A DNA stretch of 64,000 bases, taken from NCBI GenBank assembly GCA_052379645.1, contig JBQSYU010000019.1; one strand, written 5' to 3'. Under the pieces are notes generated by a model that did not search any database, was not told the origin of the DNA, and saw nothing but the letters and a program-made list of their open reading frames with translations. This document shows, piece after piece, positions 28,096 through 37,200 of this stretch. Made by a program: the position numbers and the translations under genes. Origin of the DNA: Arthrobacter_H sp030452125 (GTDB taxonomy: Bacteria; Actinomycetota; Actinomycetes; Actinomycetales; Micrococcaceae). Within the stretch, counting starts at the first letter, position 1; each line of letters begins with the position of its first letter.

Positions 28096-28293
28096 GTGGG
28101 TCGGCACGCATCGAGCGGAGGCAGCACCCCCACCCGGCAGAAGGCTTTGCTGGGATGGGGTCTATTCATCGCCCTTTTGGTGGTGGTCGTCTCTCCCCTG
28201 CTGGGGCTGCACGCCCTGGCCGCTGCCGCCCTGGGCGTCACCGCGGGCGTCGTCTTCGTGGTCCTGTATTTCCTCAGTGGCCTGACCACCTAG
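28096..28293 (+). CDS. Small membrane protein, unknown function
   Basis: The 65-residue protein has a 20-residue polar N-terminus followed by two hydrophobic segments (about 20-38 and 42-62) joined by a short turn. GGAAGGGG precedes the GTG by about 6 bases. It is divergent from the mannosyltransferase operon and 56 bases upstream of oligoribonuclease. No family is recognised. Confidence 0.65.
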   Translation: MGRHASSGGSTPTRQKALLGWGLFIALLVVVVSPLLGLHALAAAALGVTAGVVFVVLYFLSGLTT

Positions 28294-28337
28294 GACGCCC
28301 CACCCCTGCCGTTCACCGTGGGGGTCGCCGAATCCGG

Positions 28338-28343
28338 TAGATT
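28338..28343 (+). promoter_or_regulatory. -10 element for leaderless orn
   Basis: TAGATT ends six bases before the GTG of orn at 28350. Confidence 0.5.
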
Positions 28344-28349
28344 GGGGCT

Positions 28350-29009
28350 GTGCCTATTTCTGCTGAAAACATTGTGTGGATCGACTGCGAAATGACCGGG
28401 CTGAGCCTGGAAGCCGACGCGTTGATCGAAGTTGCCGTTCTGGTTACCGACCCGGAATTGAATATTCTCGGTGAGGGTGTCGATGTCGTCATCAAACCCG
28501 AAGCCCAGTCGTTGGAACAGATGAATGACTTTGTGCGCCAGATGCACGTCACCTCGGGGCTGCTCGAGGAACTCGACGCCGGCGTCGACCTGGATACCGC
28601 CACCGAGCAGGTCCTCGCCTATATCCGCCAATGGGTCCCCGAGCCGGGCAAGGCCCCGTTGGCTGGAAACACCATCGGCACCGACCGGAACTTCCTGGCC
28701 CGTGATATGCCCGGGGTCATCGACCACCTGCACTACCGTGTCATCGACGTCTCCACGATCAAGGAATTGGCCCGGCGCTGGTATGCCCGCGCCTACTTCC
28801 AGGCTCCGCCGAAGACCGGTAACCACCGGGCCCTGGGTGACATCCGTGATTCGATCAACGAACTGCGGTACTACCGCAAGGCGGTCATGGTTCCGGCCCC
28901 CGGCCCCGATAGCAAGACGGCCAAGGAAGCTGCCCGTTCCGTGGCAGCCGAAAACGCTGCCCCTGAGGGTTCCGGGGCCGACGCCACGTCGGGCCCCCAC
29001 ACCAACTGA
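28350..29009 (+). CDS. orn: Oligoribonuclease (3'-5' exoribonuclease)
   Basis: The 219-residue DEDDh exonuclease has motif I WIDCEMTGLSLEAD, motif II GNTIGTDRNFLARDMP, and motif III NHRALGDIRDSINEL with the catalytic His and Asp. Orn degrades two- to five-nucleotide RNAs and linear pGpG. The C-terminus has a 30-residue low-complexity tail absent from enterobacterial Orn (about 180 residues). The GTG start has no Shine-Dalgarno sequence but a -10 six bases upstream. The tRNA-His gene follows, an arrangement often seen in Actinobacteria. Confidence 0.95.
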   Translation: MPISAENIVWIDCEMTGLSLEADALIEVAVLVTDPELNILGEGVDVVIKPEAQSLEQMNDFVRQMHVTSGLLEELDAGVDLDTATEQVLAYIRQWVPEPGKAPLAGNTIGTDRNFLARDMPGVIDHLHYRVIDVSTIKELARRWYARAYFQAPPKTGNHRALGDIRDSINELRYYRKAVMVPAPGPDSKTAKEAARSVAAENAAPEGSGADATSGPHTN

Positions 29010-29158
29010 ACAACCACAGGGAGTGATCCCTGCCACAGTTCGGCGCGGGCGTGTCCCCATGTCGCAAGCCCTGCCGAAAGTGTGTAAACTAGTATTCGTT
29101 GCCCGGACCTCCCCGGTAGGAATACCGAAGGTGCGGGCACCGCGTTGAGAGACGCAAT

Positions 29159-29235
29159 GGTGGGTATAGCTCAGTTGGCAGAGCGTCTGGTTGTGGTCCA
29201 GAAGGTCGCGGGTTCAAGCCCCGTTACTCACCCCA
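29159..29235 (+). tRNA. tRNA-His (anticodon GTG)
   Basis: A complete cloverleaf with acceptor GTGGGTA/TACTCAC, anticodon loop TTGTGGT and encoded CCA is present. The extra 5' G (29159) opposite C73 is the tRNA-His identity feature. It is followed by a strong terminator. Confidence 0.97.
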
Positions 29236-29239
29236 ACAG

Positions 29240-29269
29240 CCGCCCCGGATCATTCCGGGGCGGTTTTTT
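29240..29269 (+). terminator. Rho-independent terminator of tRNA-His
   Basis: A 9-bp GC stem (CCGCCCCGG/CCGGGGCGG) is followed by six T (29264-29269). Confidence 0.92.
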
Positions 29270-29302
29270 GTTCGCTGTCATGATCACCAGCAGGAGGCAC
29301 AG

Positions 29303-29881
29303 ATGCCCGTCCGTCCCGTCGTCGTCTACGGCGAACCCGTCTTGCACTGCCGTGCCGCCGAAGTCACCGCCTTCGACGATGACCTGCGGGCACTGATCGC
29401 CGATATGTCAGAGACGATGCACGCCGCCAACGGTGTCGGTCTGGCTGCCCCTCAGATCGGGGTGGGCCTGCGGCTGTTCACCTACACGATGGAGAACGAC
29501 GACGGGGTCCCCTCCGAGGGTGTGCTGGTGAATCCGCGGATCGTGCTCGGCAAGGTCTCCGGCGCGCAGCCCGACCCCGACGAGGAGGCCGAAGGTTGCC
29601 TGTCGGCCCCCGGCCTGTCCTTCCCGCTGAAACGTGCGGACTATGCCCGGGTGATGGGCTACGACGGCGAGGGGAACCAGCTCGACTTCGAGGCGACCGG
29701 CTGGTTCGCCCGGATGTTGCAGCACGAATACGACCACCTCGACGGCTACCTCTACGTCGATAAGCTCAATACCAAATGGGCGAAGCGGTGGAAGAAGGCC
29801 AAGAAGTCCTTGGACTGGGGCGTTCCGGGGAACTCGTGGCTGCCGGGGGTCGATCCCGACCCGTTTGGGCACGATCACTAA
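29303..29881 (+). CDS. def: Peptide deformylase
   Basis: The 192-residue metalloenzyme has the three deformylase motifs: GVGLAAPQIGV, EGCLSAPG with the metal-binding Cys, and QHEYDHLDG with the two His ligands and catalytic Glu. It removes the formyl group from nascent proteins. GGAGG lies nine bases before the ATG. A 50-residue C-terminal extension after the HEYDH motif is usual in actinobacterial type I enzymes. Confidence 0.96.
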   Translation: MPVRPVVVYGEPVLHCRAAEVTAFDDDLRALIADMSETMHAANGVGLAAPQIGVGLRLFTYTMENDDGVPSEGVLVNPRIVLGKVSGAQPDPDEEAEGCLSAPGLSFPLKRADYARVMGYDGEGNQLDFEATGWFARMLQHEYDHLDGYLYVDKLNTKWAKRWKKAKKSLDWGVPGNSWLPGVDPDPFGHDH

Positions 29882-29903
29882 GCGCGCCTTCAGACTGCCC
29901 ATG

Positions 29904-29951
29904 AAAGAGCCGGTGCCCACCCCGACGGATCGGGGTGGGCACCGGCTCTTT
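29904..29951. terminator. Bidirectional rho-independent terminator between def and lipoprotein gene
   Basis: A long perfect inverted repeat (AAAGAGCCGG...CCGGCTCTTT) with about 22 bp of stem lies between the convergent genes and carries short A/T arms on both sides. Confidence 0.9.
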
Positions 29952-29966
29952 GGCACGGGTGTCCGG

Positions 29967-30587
29967 CTACTTCGCCGAGGCCACCTGGAAGACGTCGCCC
30001 TTGGCGCGGCACGGCTTGGCCTGTGAGGCCTGGTCCGCACTCAGGTTGATCTTCTTGCCGGTGAAGGTCACCTGCTGACCCACGCGGATGGAGGTTCCCC
30101 CCACCGTCACGGTCGGCTTGCCCTTGCTGTTCAGCGTGGTGTCTTCGGGGAAGACGAGCAGTGTCGGGGGACCCTGCTGATTGACGGCGTGGAAGCAACC
30201 GTGATCGGCAATGATCAGCTTGGTGTTCAGCGAATCCTTACCGGAAGCCGACGCGCCGGTGGAGACCACGGCAATCTTGTGCTCCTTGTTCTTCACGGTG
30301 TCCAGAGCCGACGTGTCCTTGGCCGGGGCGGCCTTCGTGGACTTCGTGGCCGGCGCCGAGGAGGAGGACTTCTCCGCGGTCTCGGTTTCCGATGCCGACG
30401 AGGCAGCACTGCTGCTCACCGGTGCCGAGCTGGAGGCTGCTGCCGAGGTTTCCTGCGTGGCCGGCGCCGACGATGAATCGTCGGAGCTGCCCGTGGAGGA
30501 ACATCCGGTGGCTGCCAGCAGTACCGCGAATCCGGCGGCGGTGACCCCCAGTGTGCGGCGTGCTCGGCTATCGATCCGACGATCCAT
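29967..30587 (-). CDS. Secreted lipoprotein with Ser-rich linker, unknown function
   Basis: The 206-residue protein has a signal peptide with twin arginines (RARRTLGVTAAGFAVLLAATG) and a lipobox LAATGC with lipidated Cys near 29. A 65-residue Ser/Ala/Thr-rich linker follows, then a compact C-terminal domain of about 100 residues with two Cys (one in HGCFHAV, one in KPCRAK) that could pair. It is anchored on the outer membrane face and may bind a ligand. AGGACAAGAG precedes the ATG. Confidence 0.8.
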   Translation of the reverse strand: MDRRIDSRARRTLGVTAAGFAVLLAATGCSSTGSSDDSSSAPATQETSAAASSSAPVSSSAASSASETETAEKSSSSAPATKSTKAAPAKDTSALDTVKNKEHKIAVVSTGASASGKDSLNTKLIIADHGCFHAVNQQGPPTLLVFPEDTTLNSKGKPTVTVGGTSIRVGQQVTFTGKKINLSADQASQAKPCRAKGDVFQVASAK

Positions 30588-30655
30588 GCTCTTGTCCTGC
30601 TTCCTGCCCGGTGCGTGGGCTGGTGATCCGGTGCCACTGATGGCGCCGGTGGTGA

Positions 30656-32137
30656 TTACACGGTGGCTTCTGCCTCGACCGTGATGTCTTCGGTTTTTTC
30701 TACTGCGGGGAAAGCCACCGGGTGGGTTCCCGCCAGTTCCTCGATGACGCGAACCACCTGGCAGGAGTAGCCGAACTCGTTGTCGTACCAGACGTAGACG
30801 ACGGCGTTTCGGCCGTTGGCGATGGTCGCCAGCCCGTCGACGATGCCGGCGCGGCGCGAACCGACGAAATCGGTGGAGACGATCTCCGGGGAGTCGATGT
30901 AGTCGATCTGCTTATGCAGTTCGGCTCCCAGCGACGTCTGACGCAGGTAGGTGTTCAGCTCTTCCTTGGTGGTGTCCTTCTCCAGGTTCAGGTTCAGGAT
31001 CGCCATGGAGACATCGGGGGTGGGGACGCGAATCGCGTTTCCGGTCAGCTTGCCCTCGAATTCGGGCAGTGCCTTCGATACTGCCTTCGCGGCACCGGTT
31101 TCGGTGATGACCATGTTCAACGCCGCCGACCGTCCACGACGGTCTCCCTTATGGAAGTTATCGGTCAGGTTTTGGTCGTTGGTGAACGAGTGGACGGTTT
31201 CCACGTGACCGTGGGTGACACCGTATTCGTCGTTGATCGCCTTGAGCACCGGGGTGATCGCGTTCGTCGTGCAGGACGCCGCGGAGACGATCGTGTCGTC
31301 GGCGGCAATGTCGCCGTGGTTGATGCCGTGCACGATGTTCTTCACATCGCCCTTGCCCGGAGCGGTCAGCAGGACCTGGGATACGCCCTTGGCCTTGAGG
31401 TGCTGGCCCAGTCCTTCGCGGTCGCGCCAGCGGCCCGTGTTGTCCACAACGATCGCCTTGTCGATGCCGTAGGCGGTGTAGTCCACGGTGGTCGGGTCGT
31501 TGGAGTAGATGACCTGGATCAGGGTTCCGTTGGCGAGGATCGTGTTGTTTTCCTCGTCGACGGTGATCGAGCCTTCGAAGGGTCCGTGCACCGAGTCCCG
31601 GCGCAACAGCGAGGCGCGCTTGACCAGATCGTTCTCGCCGTTCTTGCGCACCACGATGGCGCGCAGGCGCAGTCCGTAGCCGCCGCGCTCGATGAGGATG
31701 CGCGCCAGCAGCCGTCCGATGCGTCCGAAGCCGTAAAGCACGATATCGCGGGATTCGACGTCGGTGCGCCCGGCGCCGCCGGCCCTTTCGGCGAATTCGG
31801 CGGCCAGGAAGTCCTGCAGCACGGCGCCGTTGCCCTGTTCGTTGAATTTGCGGGCCAGCCGGGCCAAATCCACCGAGACCGCACCGAGATCCAGTGAGTC
31901 AAGGCCCTGGAGCAGGGGAAGTGTTTGGGAGGGGGAGAGTTCCACGCCGTCAATATGGCGGGCCACCCGGTGGGCCTTGAGGATGTCGATCGGGGATTTG
32001 TTGATGAGCTTGCGCCCGTAGATGGAGGTCACCACATTGTTCTTGCGGTACAGACGCCCAATCAGGGGAATCATGGCCTCGGCGAGTTCCTCGCGGCCGC
32101 TCCATTCGTTCTGGGCGGCGACAGACTGCTGGGTCAC
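30656..32137 (-). CDS. gap: Glyceraldehyde-3-phosphate dehydrogenase, long form
   Basis: The 493-residue enzyme has an N-terminal extension of about 150 residues before the Rossmann site VLYGFGRIGRLLARIL. The catalytic Cys lies in SAASCTTNAITPVL, followed by HSFTNDQNL, and the C-terminal NAD-binding YVWYDNEFGYSCQVVR is intact. Long GAPDHs of this kind occur beside the normal 330-residue enzyme in Corynebacteriales and Micrococcaceae, where one is reported to act in gluconeogenesis with NADP. GTG at 32137 follows GGAAGGAC; the frame extends 21 codons further. Confidence 0.9.
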   Translation of the reverse strand: MTQQSVAAQNEWSGREELAEAMIPLIGRLYRKNNVVTSIYGRKLINKSPIDILKAHRVARHIDGVELSPSQTLPLLQGLDSLDLGAVSVDLARLARKFNEQGNGAVLQDFLAAEFAERAGGAGRTDVESRDIVLYGFGRIGRLLARILIERGGYGLRLRAIVVRKNGENDLVKRASLLRRDSVHGPFEGSITVDEENNTILANGTLIQVIYSNDPTTVDYTAYGIDKAIVVDNTGRWRDREGLGQHLKAKGVSQVLLTAPGKGDVKNIVHGINHGDIAADDTIVSAASCTTNAITPVLKAINDEYGVTHGHVETVHSFTNDQNLTDNFHKGDRRGRSAALNMVITETGAAKAVSKALPEFEGKLTGNAIRVPTPDVSMAILNLNLEKDTTKEELNTYLRQTSLGAELHKQIDYIDSPEIVSTDFVGSRRAGIVDGLATIANGRNAVVYVWYDNEFGYSCQVVRVIEELAGTHPVAFPAVEKTEDITVEAEATV

Positions 32138-32347
32138 TTTTTGTCCTTCCAATTCAGCCGGCAGGGATCCACTAGCCGGTTGGCACCGCGAAAGCACCAT
32201 TGCAGATACGGTTGGTTGGGGTCCGAGATTCCTCTCCCCCCGGGGCTGAGCCCACCTCCATTCTAGGTTGTTGGCCCCCGATCACCGCATTGATGCCGGT
32301 GAACTCACTCACATGACCTGAAGAGTCCCTGAGGTCCATGTCAGGCC

Positions 32348-32376
32348 ATGACAGCGCGATGACAGGGTCTTGACAG
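32348..32376 (+). promoter_or_regulatory. Three direct heptamers with 11-bp period upstream of drrA-like gene (candidate SARP operator)
   Basis: ATGACAG (32348), ATGACAG (32359) and TTGACAG (32370) are direct repeats spaced exactly 11 bp, one helical turn. SARP regulators are known to bind heptameric direct repeats with this period next to the promoter. The third repeat doubles as a -35 (TTGACA). No good -10 follows at 17 bases, consistent with an activator-dependent promoter. The SARP gene lies beyond drrAB, convergent. Confidence 0.7.
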
Positions 32377-32436
32377 TGGCGCACCCCATGCTGGTTTCCA
32401 ACAGTGCACCGCACGACAGCATGAAAGGAACCAACC

Positions 32437-33435
32437 ATGGAAACCACCCACGACTGGGCCATTGAAGCCCACGGCCTCATCAAGACCTTCGGCACTCATC
32501 GAGCCGTCGACGGCGTCGACCTCCACGTCAAAACCGGAACCGTCTATGGGGTCCTCGGACCCAATGGTGCCGGGAAAACCACCACGATCAGCATGCTCGC
32601 CACCCTTTTGCGCCCGGACGGCGGACAGGCGAAGATCTTCGGGCACGACGTCGTTGCCGAGGCCCAGATCGTCCGGCAGCTCGTCGGGGTGACCGCCCAA
32701 TTCGCGTCCGTCGACGAGAAGCTCAGTGCGACGGAGAATCTCGTCATCTTTTCCCGTCTCCTCGGTCTGGGCCGGCGCGCCTCGCGTGTCAAGGCCGAGG
32801 AACTGTTGGAGGAGTTCGGTCTGAGCGAAGCAGCCCGCCGGCCGCTGGCAAAGTTCTCCGGCGGAATGCGCCGGCGGCTGGACCTGGCGGCCAGCCTCAT
32901 TGCCCAACCTCCACTGATCTTCTTGGACGAACCCACCACCGGGTTGGACCCCAGGACGCGCACCCAGATGTGGGAAACGATCCGCCGGCTGGTCGCCGGA
33001 GGATCCACGGTCCTGCTCACCACCCAGATGCTCGACGAGGCGGACCAGCTGGCCAGCCGCATTGCCGTCATCGACCATGGCACCGTCGTCGCCGAAGGAA
33101 CACCCGATGACCTCAAAGCCTCCATCGGCACGGCCTCCTTGCAGCTACGCCTGCAGGATTCCGCCGACGTGGGCGGATCGTTGGAGATCATCCACCGGGT
33201 GCTGGGAGTTCAGGGAACGGTCTCCCCCGAAGCCGCCCGGATCACGGCACCGATGACCGGCGTGGATCGGGTGACCGACCTGTTGGTTGAAATGCGGGCT
33301 TCAGGGATCACCCTGGCGGAGATGAGCGTCCAGAAGCCCACCCTCGACGAGGTCTTCCTCGGTATTACCGGACATCCCACCGCAAGCGACGACACCGACG
33401 CCGATGCCGACGCACTGGCAAGGATCTACTCATGA
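32437..33435 (+). CDS. Daunorubicin-resistance-type ABC exporter ATPase (DrrA-like)
   Basis: The 332-residue ATPase has Walker A GPNGAGKTT (41-49), signature KFSGGMRRRLDLAASL, Walker B LIFLDEPTTGLDP and LLTTQMLDEADQL. The C-terminal 90 residues (dimerisation and coupling region with SLQLRLQDSADVGG and KPTLDEVFLGITG) match DrrA. With the following ABC-2 permease it exports a hydrophobic compound, typically an antibiotic or glycolipid. AAAGGA precedes the ATG. The stop overlaps the permease start (ATGA). Confidence 0.93.
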   Translation: METTHDWAIEAHGLIKTFGTHRAVDGVDLHVKTGTVYGVLGPNGAGKTTTISMLATLLRPDGGQAKIFGHDVVAEAQIVRQLVGVTAQFASVDEKLSATENLVIFSRLLGLGRRASRVKAEELLEEFGLSEAARRPLAKFSGGMRRRLDLAASLIAQPPLIFLDEPTTGLDPRTRTQMWETIRRLVAGGSTVLLTTQMLDEADQLASRIAVIDHGTVVAEGTPDDLKASIGTASLQLRLQDSADVGGSLEIIHRVLGVQGTVSPEAARITAPMTGVDRVTDLLVEMRASGITLAEMSVQKPTLDEVFLGITGHPTASDDTDADADALARIYS

Positions 33436-34247
33436 GTACAGCCACCATCATTCCCGGCGCCGAACGCCAACTCACGAACCACACCTCGGCGGCCCAGACA
33501 CTACAGAACACGCTGACCATGGCCTACCGTGGCCTGCTGAAAATCAAACGGACCCCCGAACAGCTCATCGACGTCACCGTTCAACCGATTCTGTTTACGC
33601 TCATGTTTACCGTCCTCTTCGGCGGAGCGGTCGCCGGGGATACCGCCAGCTATTTGCCCTTGCTCATCCCCGGCATTCTGGTCCAGACGGTCATTACCAC
33701 GTCGGTGGTCACCGGCACCCAGCTGCGCGAAGACATGGACAAGGGGGTCTTTGACCGTTTCAAGTCCCTGCCGATCGCACGGATCGCCCCCTTATCGGGA
33801 GCGTTGCTCGCCGACACGGTGCGTTATGCGATCGCTACGACCTTGACCTTCGCGATGGGGTACCTGTTGGGGTACCACCCGCAGGGAGGGTTGTCTGCCG
33901 TGGTGATGGCCGGGCTCTTGGTCATTGCCTGCTCCTGGGCCATCAGCTGGATCTTCGCCTTCTTTGGTGTCGTCGCCCGCAGCGCCTCCAGCGTTCAAGG
34001 AATTTCCATGATCGTGCTCTTCCCGTTGACGTTCCTGTCCAATGCCTTCGTCCCGGTGGACACGTTGCCGACCTGGTTACAGGGTTTCGTCCAGGTCAAT
34101 CCGGTGTCCCACCTGGTGAGCGCCGTCCGAGACCTCGCCAACAACGGGGTCGTCGGAACGGATCTGGTCATGTCATTGATCGGGGCTGCTGTCATCGTGG
34201 CCGTTTTCGCCCCGTTGACCGTGCGCGCCTATATGCGCAAGGCCTAA
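33432..34247 (+). CDS. ABC-2 type permease (DrrB-like)
   Basis: The 271-residue membrane protein has six helices and the ABC-2 signature LTFLSNAFVPVDTLPTWLQGFVQVNPVSHLVSAVRDL. An N-terminal amphipathic segment with LKIKRTPEQLIDVTVQPILFTLMF is typical of DrrB. It pairs with the upstream ATPase. The stop codon overlaps by four bases the 3' end of the SARP gene on the other strand. Confidence 0.92.
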   Translation: MSTATIIPGAERQLTNHTSAAQTLQNTLTMAYRGLLKIKRTPEQLIDVTVQPILFTLMFTVLFGGAVAGDTASYLPLLIPGILVQTVITTSVVTGTQLREDMDKGVFDRFKSLPIARIAPLSGALLADTVRYAIATTLTFAMGYLLGYHPQGGLSAVVMAGLLVIACSWAISWIFAFFGVVARSASSVQGISMIVLFPLTFLSNAFVPVDTLPTWLQGFVQVNPVSHLVSAVRDLANNGVVGTDLVMSLIGAAVIVAVFAPLTVRAYMRKA

Positions 34248-37200
34248 TCCCCCGGTCGGTGTTCTTGGAGGGCGCTACGGACCGTGTCCTGACGCAAGAG
34301 CGTGAGGGCACGGTCCAGTGCTTCCTGCAGGTCGAGCCCATCCACGCGGAGTCGGGCGGCCTCCAGTGCACCCGCCCCGAACCTACCGGCGATATGTTCA
34401 GAAAAAGTGCGTACGTTCAGGCTCGGGAGGGTCTGTTGGACCCCGATCCGGGTCGCCAGGGCCAGCAGGTCCAACCCGTCGAATTGCCGCTCCGGGAGTA
34501 GCCCCGGCCCGGTCGGGCGCAGCAGCCAGGCAGCAATCGCCATCAATCCGGAGCCCGAGACGGGCACATCGATGGAGGCGCCCTGGAGCCGGTGCCTGGC
34601 CAGGATCCCCGAGCGCAGCCGGCGAACCGTCGGCAGGGACCACGATGCGTCGGTCTCCGCTACCCTCATATGGGCCAGGACGGCCCCCGCTGCCAGAATC
34701 TGATACCACGGATCGTGCTCCCCGGGCCCCTGCGTCTGGAGCGCTTGCCGGTAATGCGCCAACCCGAGTTCCGTCTGCCCTGAAGCCAGCTCCACCTCGG
34801 CCAGCCCGGAAAGACCCATCCCCTGCCGGCCGCCGGCGCCAAAACCCGGGGTGCTTTCTTCGGTGTTCATTCCGTCAAAGATCCGGGCGGCCACCTCATA
34901 ATCGCCGCCGGAGAGCCGAGCCATGGCCTCCAGCCAATCGAGTTGGTCCAGATCGGGATGGGCGCGTAGGGCACGTTGGCCAGCTCGGGCCCGTTCAATC
35001 CAGTCCAGGGACCGCTCGGGGTACCCCAGCTGAACGTGCAAAGACGCGATGGATTGGGCCGTGGACGCCTGACTCCACAGATGCCCGTCGGAGACTGCCA
35101 GATCGTAGGCCTGCAGAAGACCCGGCAGGGCCCGGTTGGTGTGGCCGTCATTTTCTGCCAGATGGGAGGTCAAGAGCAAGGCAAGCGCCTTCACGGCAGG
35201 ATCAGGGGAGCTGACGAGGCGGGCCAGCTGGGCACGTCCGGCGTCCATGCCCTGCAGAGCCGCCACCAGCAGCCGGCTTGCCGCGGCAATCCGCGGCATC
35301 GAGGGTGTCGCCATCGCCAGGGTGTGCCGCAAACGTCCCATAGCCAACAGTGCGGCCCGCCGCTCGCCGAACGGGAAACCGGTCGCGGCCAGCAGATCGG
35401 ACAACACGACGACGTCGAGGGTCTCGGGCGTCGCGCGGTAACCCACCGTGGCGTGTTCTACCGCTGCCCCGAAGGTGAACAGATCGGAGTTCGCCCCGGA
35501 CATGGTCCAGAAGTAACCCATCACCCCGTAGAGGGTCAGGATCACCGAGGCGTCCCTGCGGTCCAACGCCTCACGGAGGATCGCCACCAGGTTTTCTTGT
35601 TCGACGGCAAAACCGGCGAAGGCCCTCCGTTGATCCCCGGAATCCAGTGCCGGCAACATGTCACGGCAATATGACACACCCCAGGAGGCCAGCGCCTGTT
35701 GCACCAGACCCCTTTCCCCGGCGCTATCAAGTGCGTGGGCGGCAAATTCGCGGACGGTTTCCAGCAAGCGGTAGCGCAGTTCCCCGGTACGTGACTCCTC
35801 GGAGACGGTCACCAAGGACTGCTCCACCAGGGCACCGAGCCCGTCCTCGATGTCATGCCCTCCGCCGGCCACGGCTCGTGCTCCGCCGGCACTGAACCCG
35901 TCGGCAAAGACCGAGAGCCGGCCGAGTAACTGCTGTTCGGGCGCCTCGAGGAGATTCCAGCTCCAATCGATCACCGCGGACAGTGTTTGGTGTCGTCGCG
36001 GAGCCGCCCGGTCACCGACGGTCAGCAGGACGAATCGGTCATCGAGGCGCTGCAGGATTTCCTGCACGGTCATCGACCTGACCCGCGCCGCAGCCAGTTC
36101 AATCGCCAGCGGCAGACCGTCAAGATGCTGGCAGAGCATCGAGACCTCAGCTGCCGGCAGGGACACCGCGGGCCGAGCAGCCCGAGCCCGTGCGGTGAAG
36201 AGCTCAACCGCCGCCCCGCCGGTTTCAGCCGGAAGTGGGCCAAGTGCGTAGATCTGTTCCGCAGCAATACGTAGTGGTGAGCGACTGGTCGCGAGCACTC
36301 TGACCCCGGGGCAGCTGGCGAGAATATCAGCAATCCAGCGGGCAGCCTGCTCGATCAGATGCTCACAGTTGTCCATGACCAGCAAGGTGTCACGTTCAGC
36401 CAGGAGACCAAGGATGCGTGCCCGCACATCGAGTCGTGCCGGCGCCTCCAACGAACCGATCCGTGGTGCCGCCTCCCGGATCCCCAGTGTTGAGGCCAGG
36501 GCGAGGCCAAGATCTTCCCCGGAAGCAACACCCGCCAATTCGACAAAGACAACGAAGGGCCCTGACCGTCCCGCAGCTGCTGCAGCTTCTTGGGCTAGCC
36601 GGGTTTTGCCGAGTCCGCCGGGCCCGAGGATGGTGATCAAGCGCCCGGTGCCCAGCAGGGAACTCAAGGCCTCAAGGTCCGCGGCACGGCCCACGAGTTC
36701 ATTGGGAGCCGCACGGAGGCCGATATGGGGGCGATTCCCGCTGTGTTCGGTTTCGGCAGTCAAGAGCCGGGCATTGAGCTCCACCAACCGTGGCACCGGG
36801 TCGGTTCCCAAGGAATCGCGCAGCTCTCTGCGGTGCCGGGCAAAAAGTCTGAGTGCTTCGTGGGAGGCGCCGGCCGCGGCGTGGGCGCGCATCCGCAGTT
36901 CCAAGATTGTTTCGTCTGCCCCGGAATCATCGACGGCGTCGAGATCGCTGAGCGCCCCGGGCCCATCACCGGCAAGGATCCTGGCCTCGGCGCGCAAAGT
37001 GTGCGATTTGACCCGCAGTCCTTCCCAGCGGCTCGCCAGCAGCTCCCCCATTTCGCTCACACCCAGATCGGCGCCAGGTGCGGCACGCCGCAGGCCGAGG
37101 GCCTGTGTGATGGCCGATGCGGCGTTCTCTGCCTCACCGTGTTCCAGGTGGTGCCTGGCCTCTTCGGCCAAAAATTCTGCCCGCCCCAGATCGATTTCTC

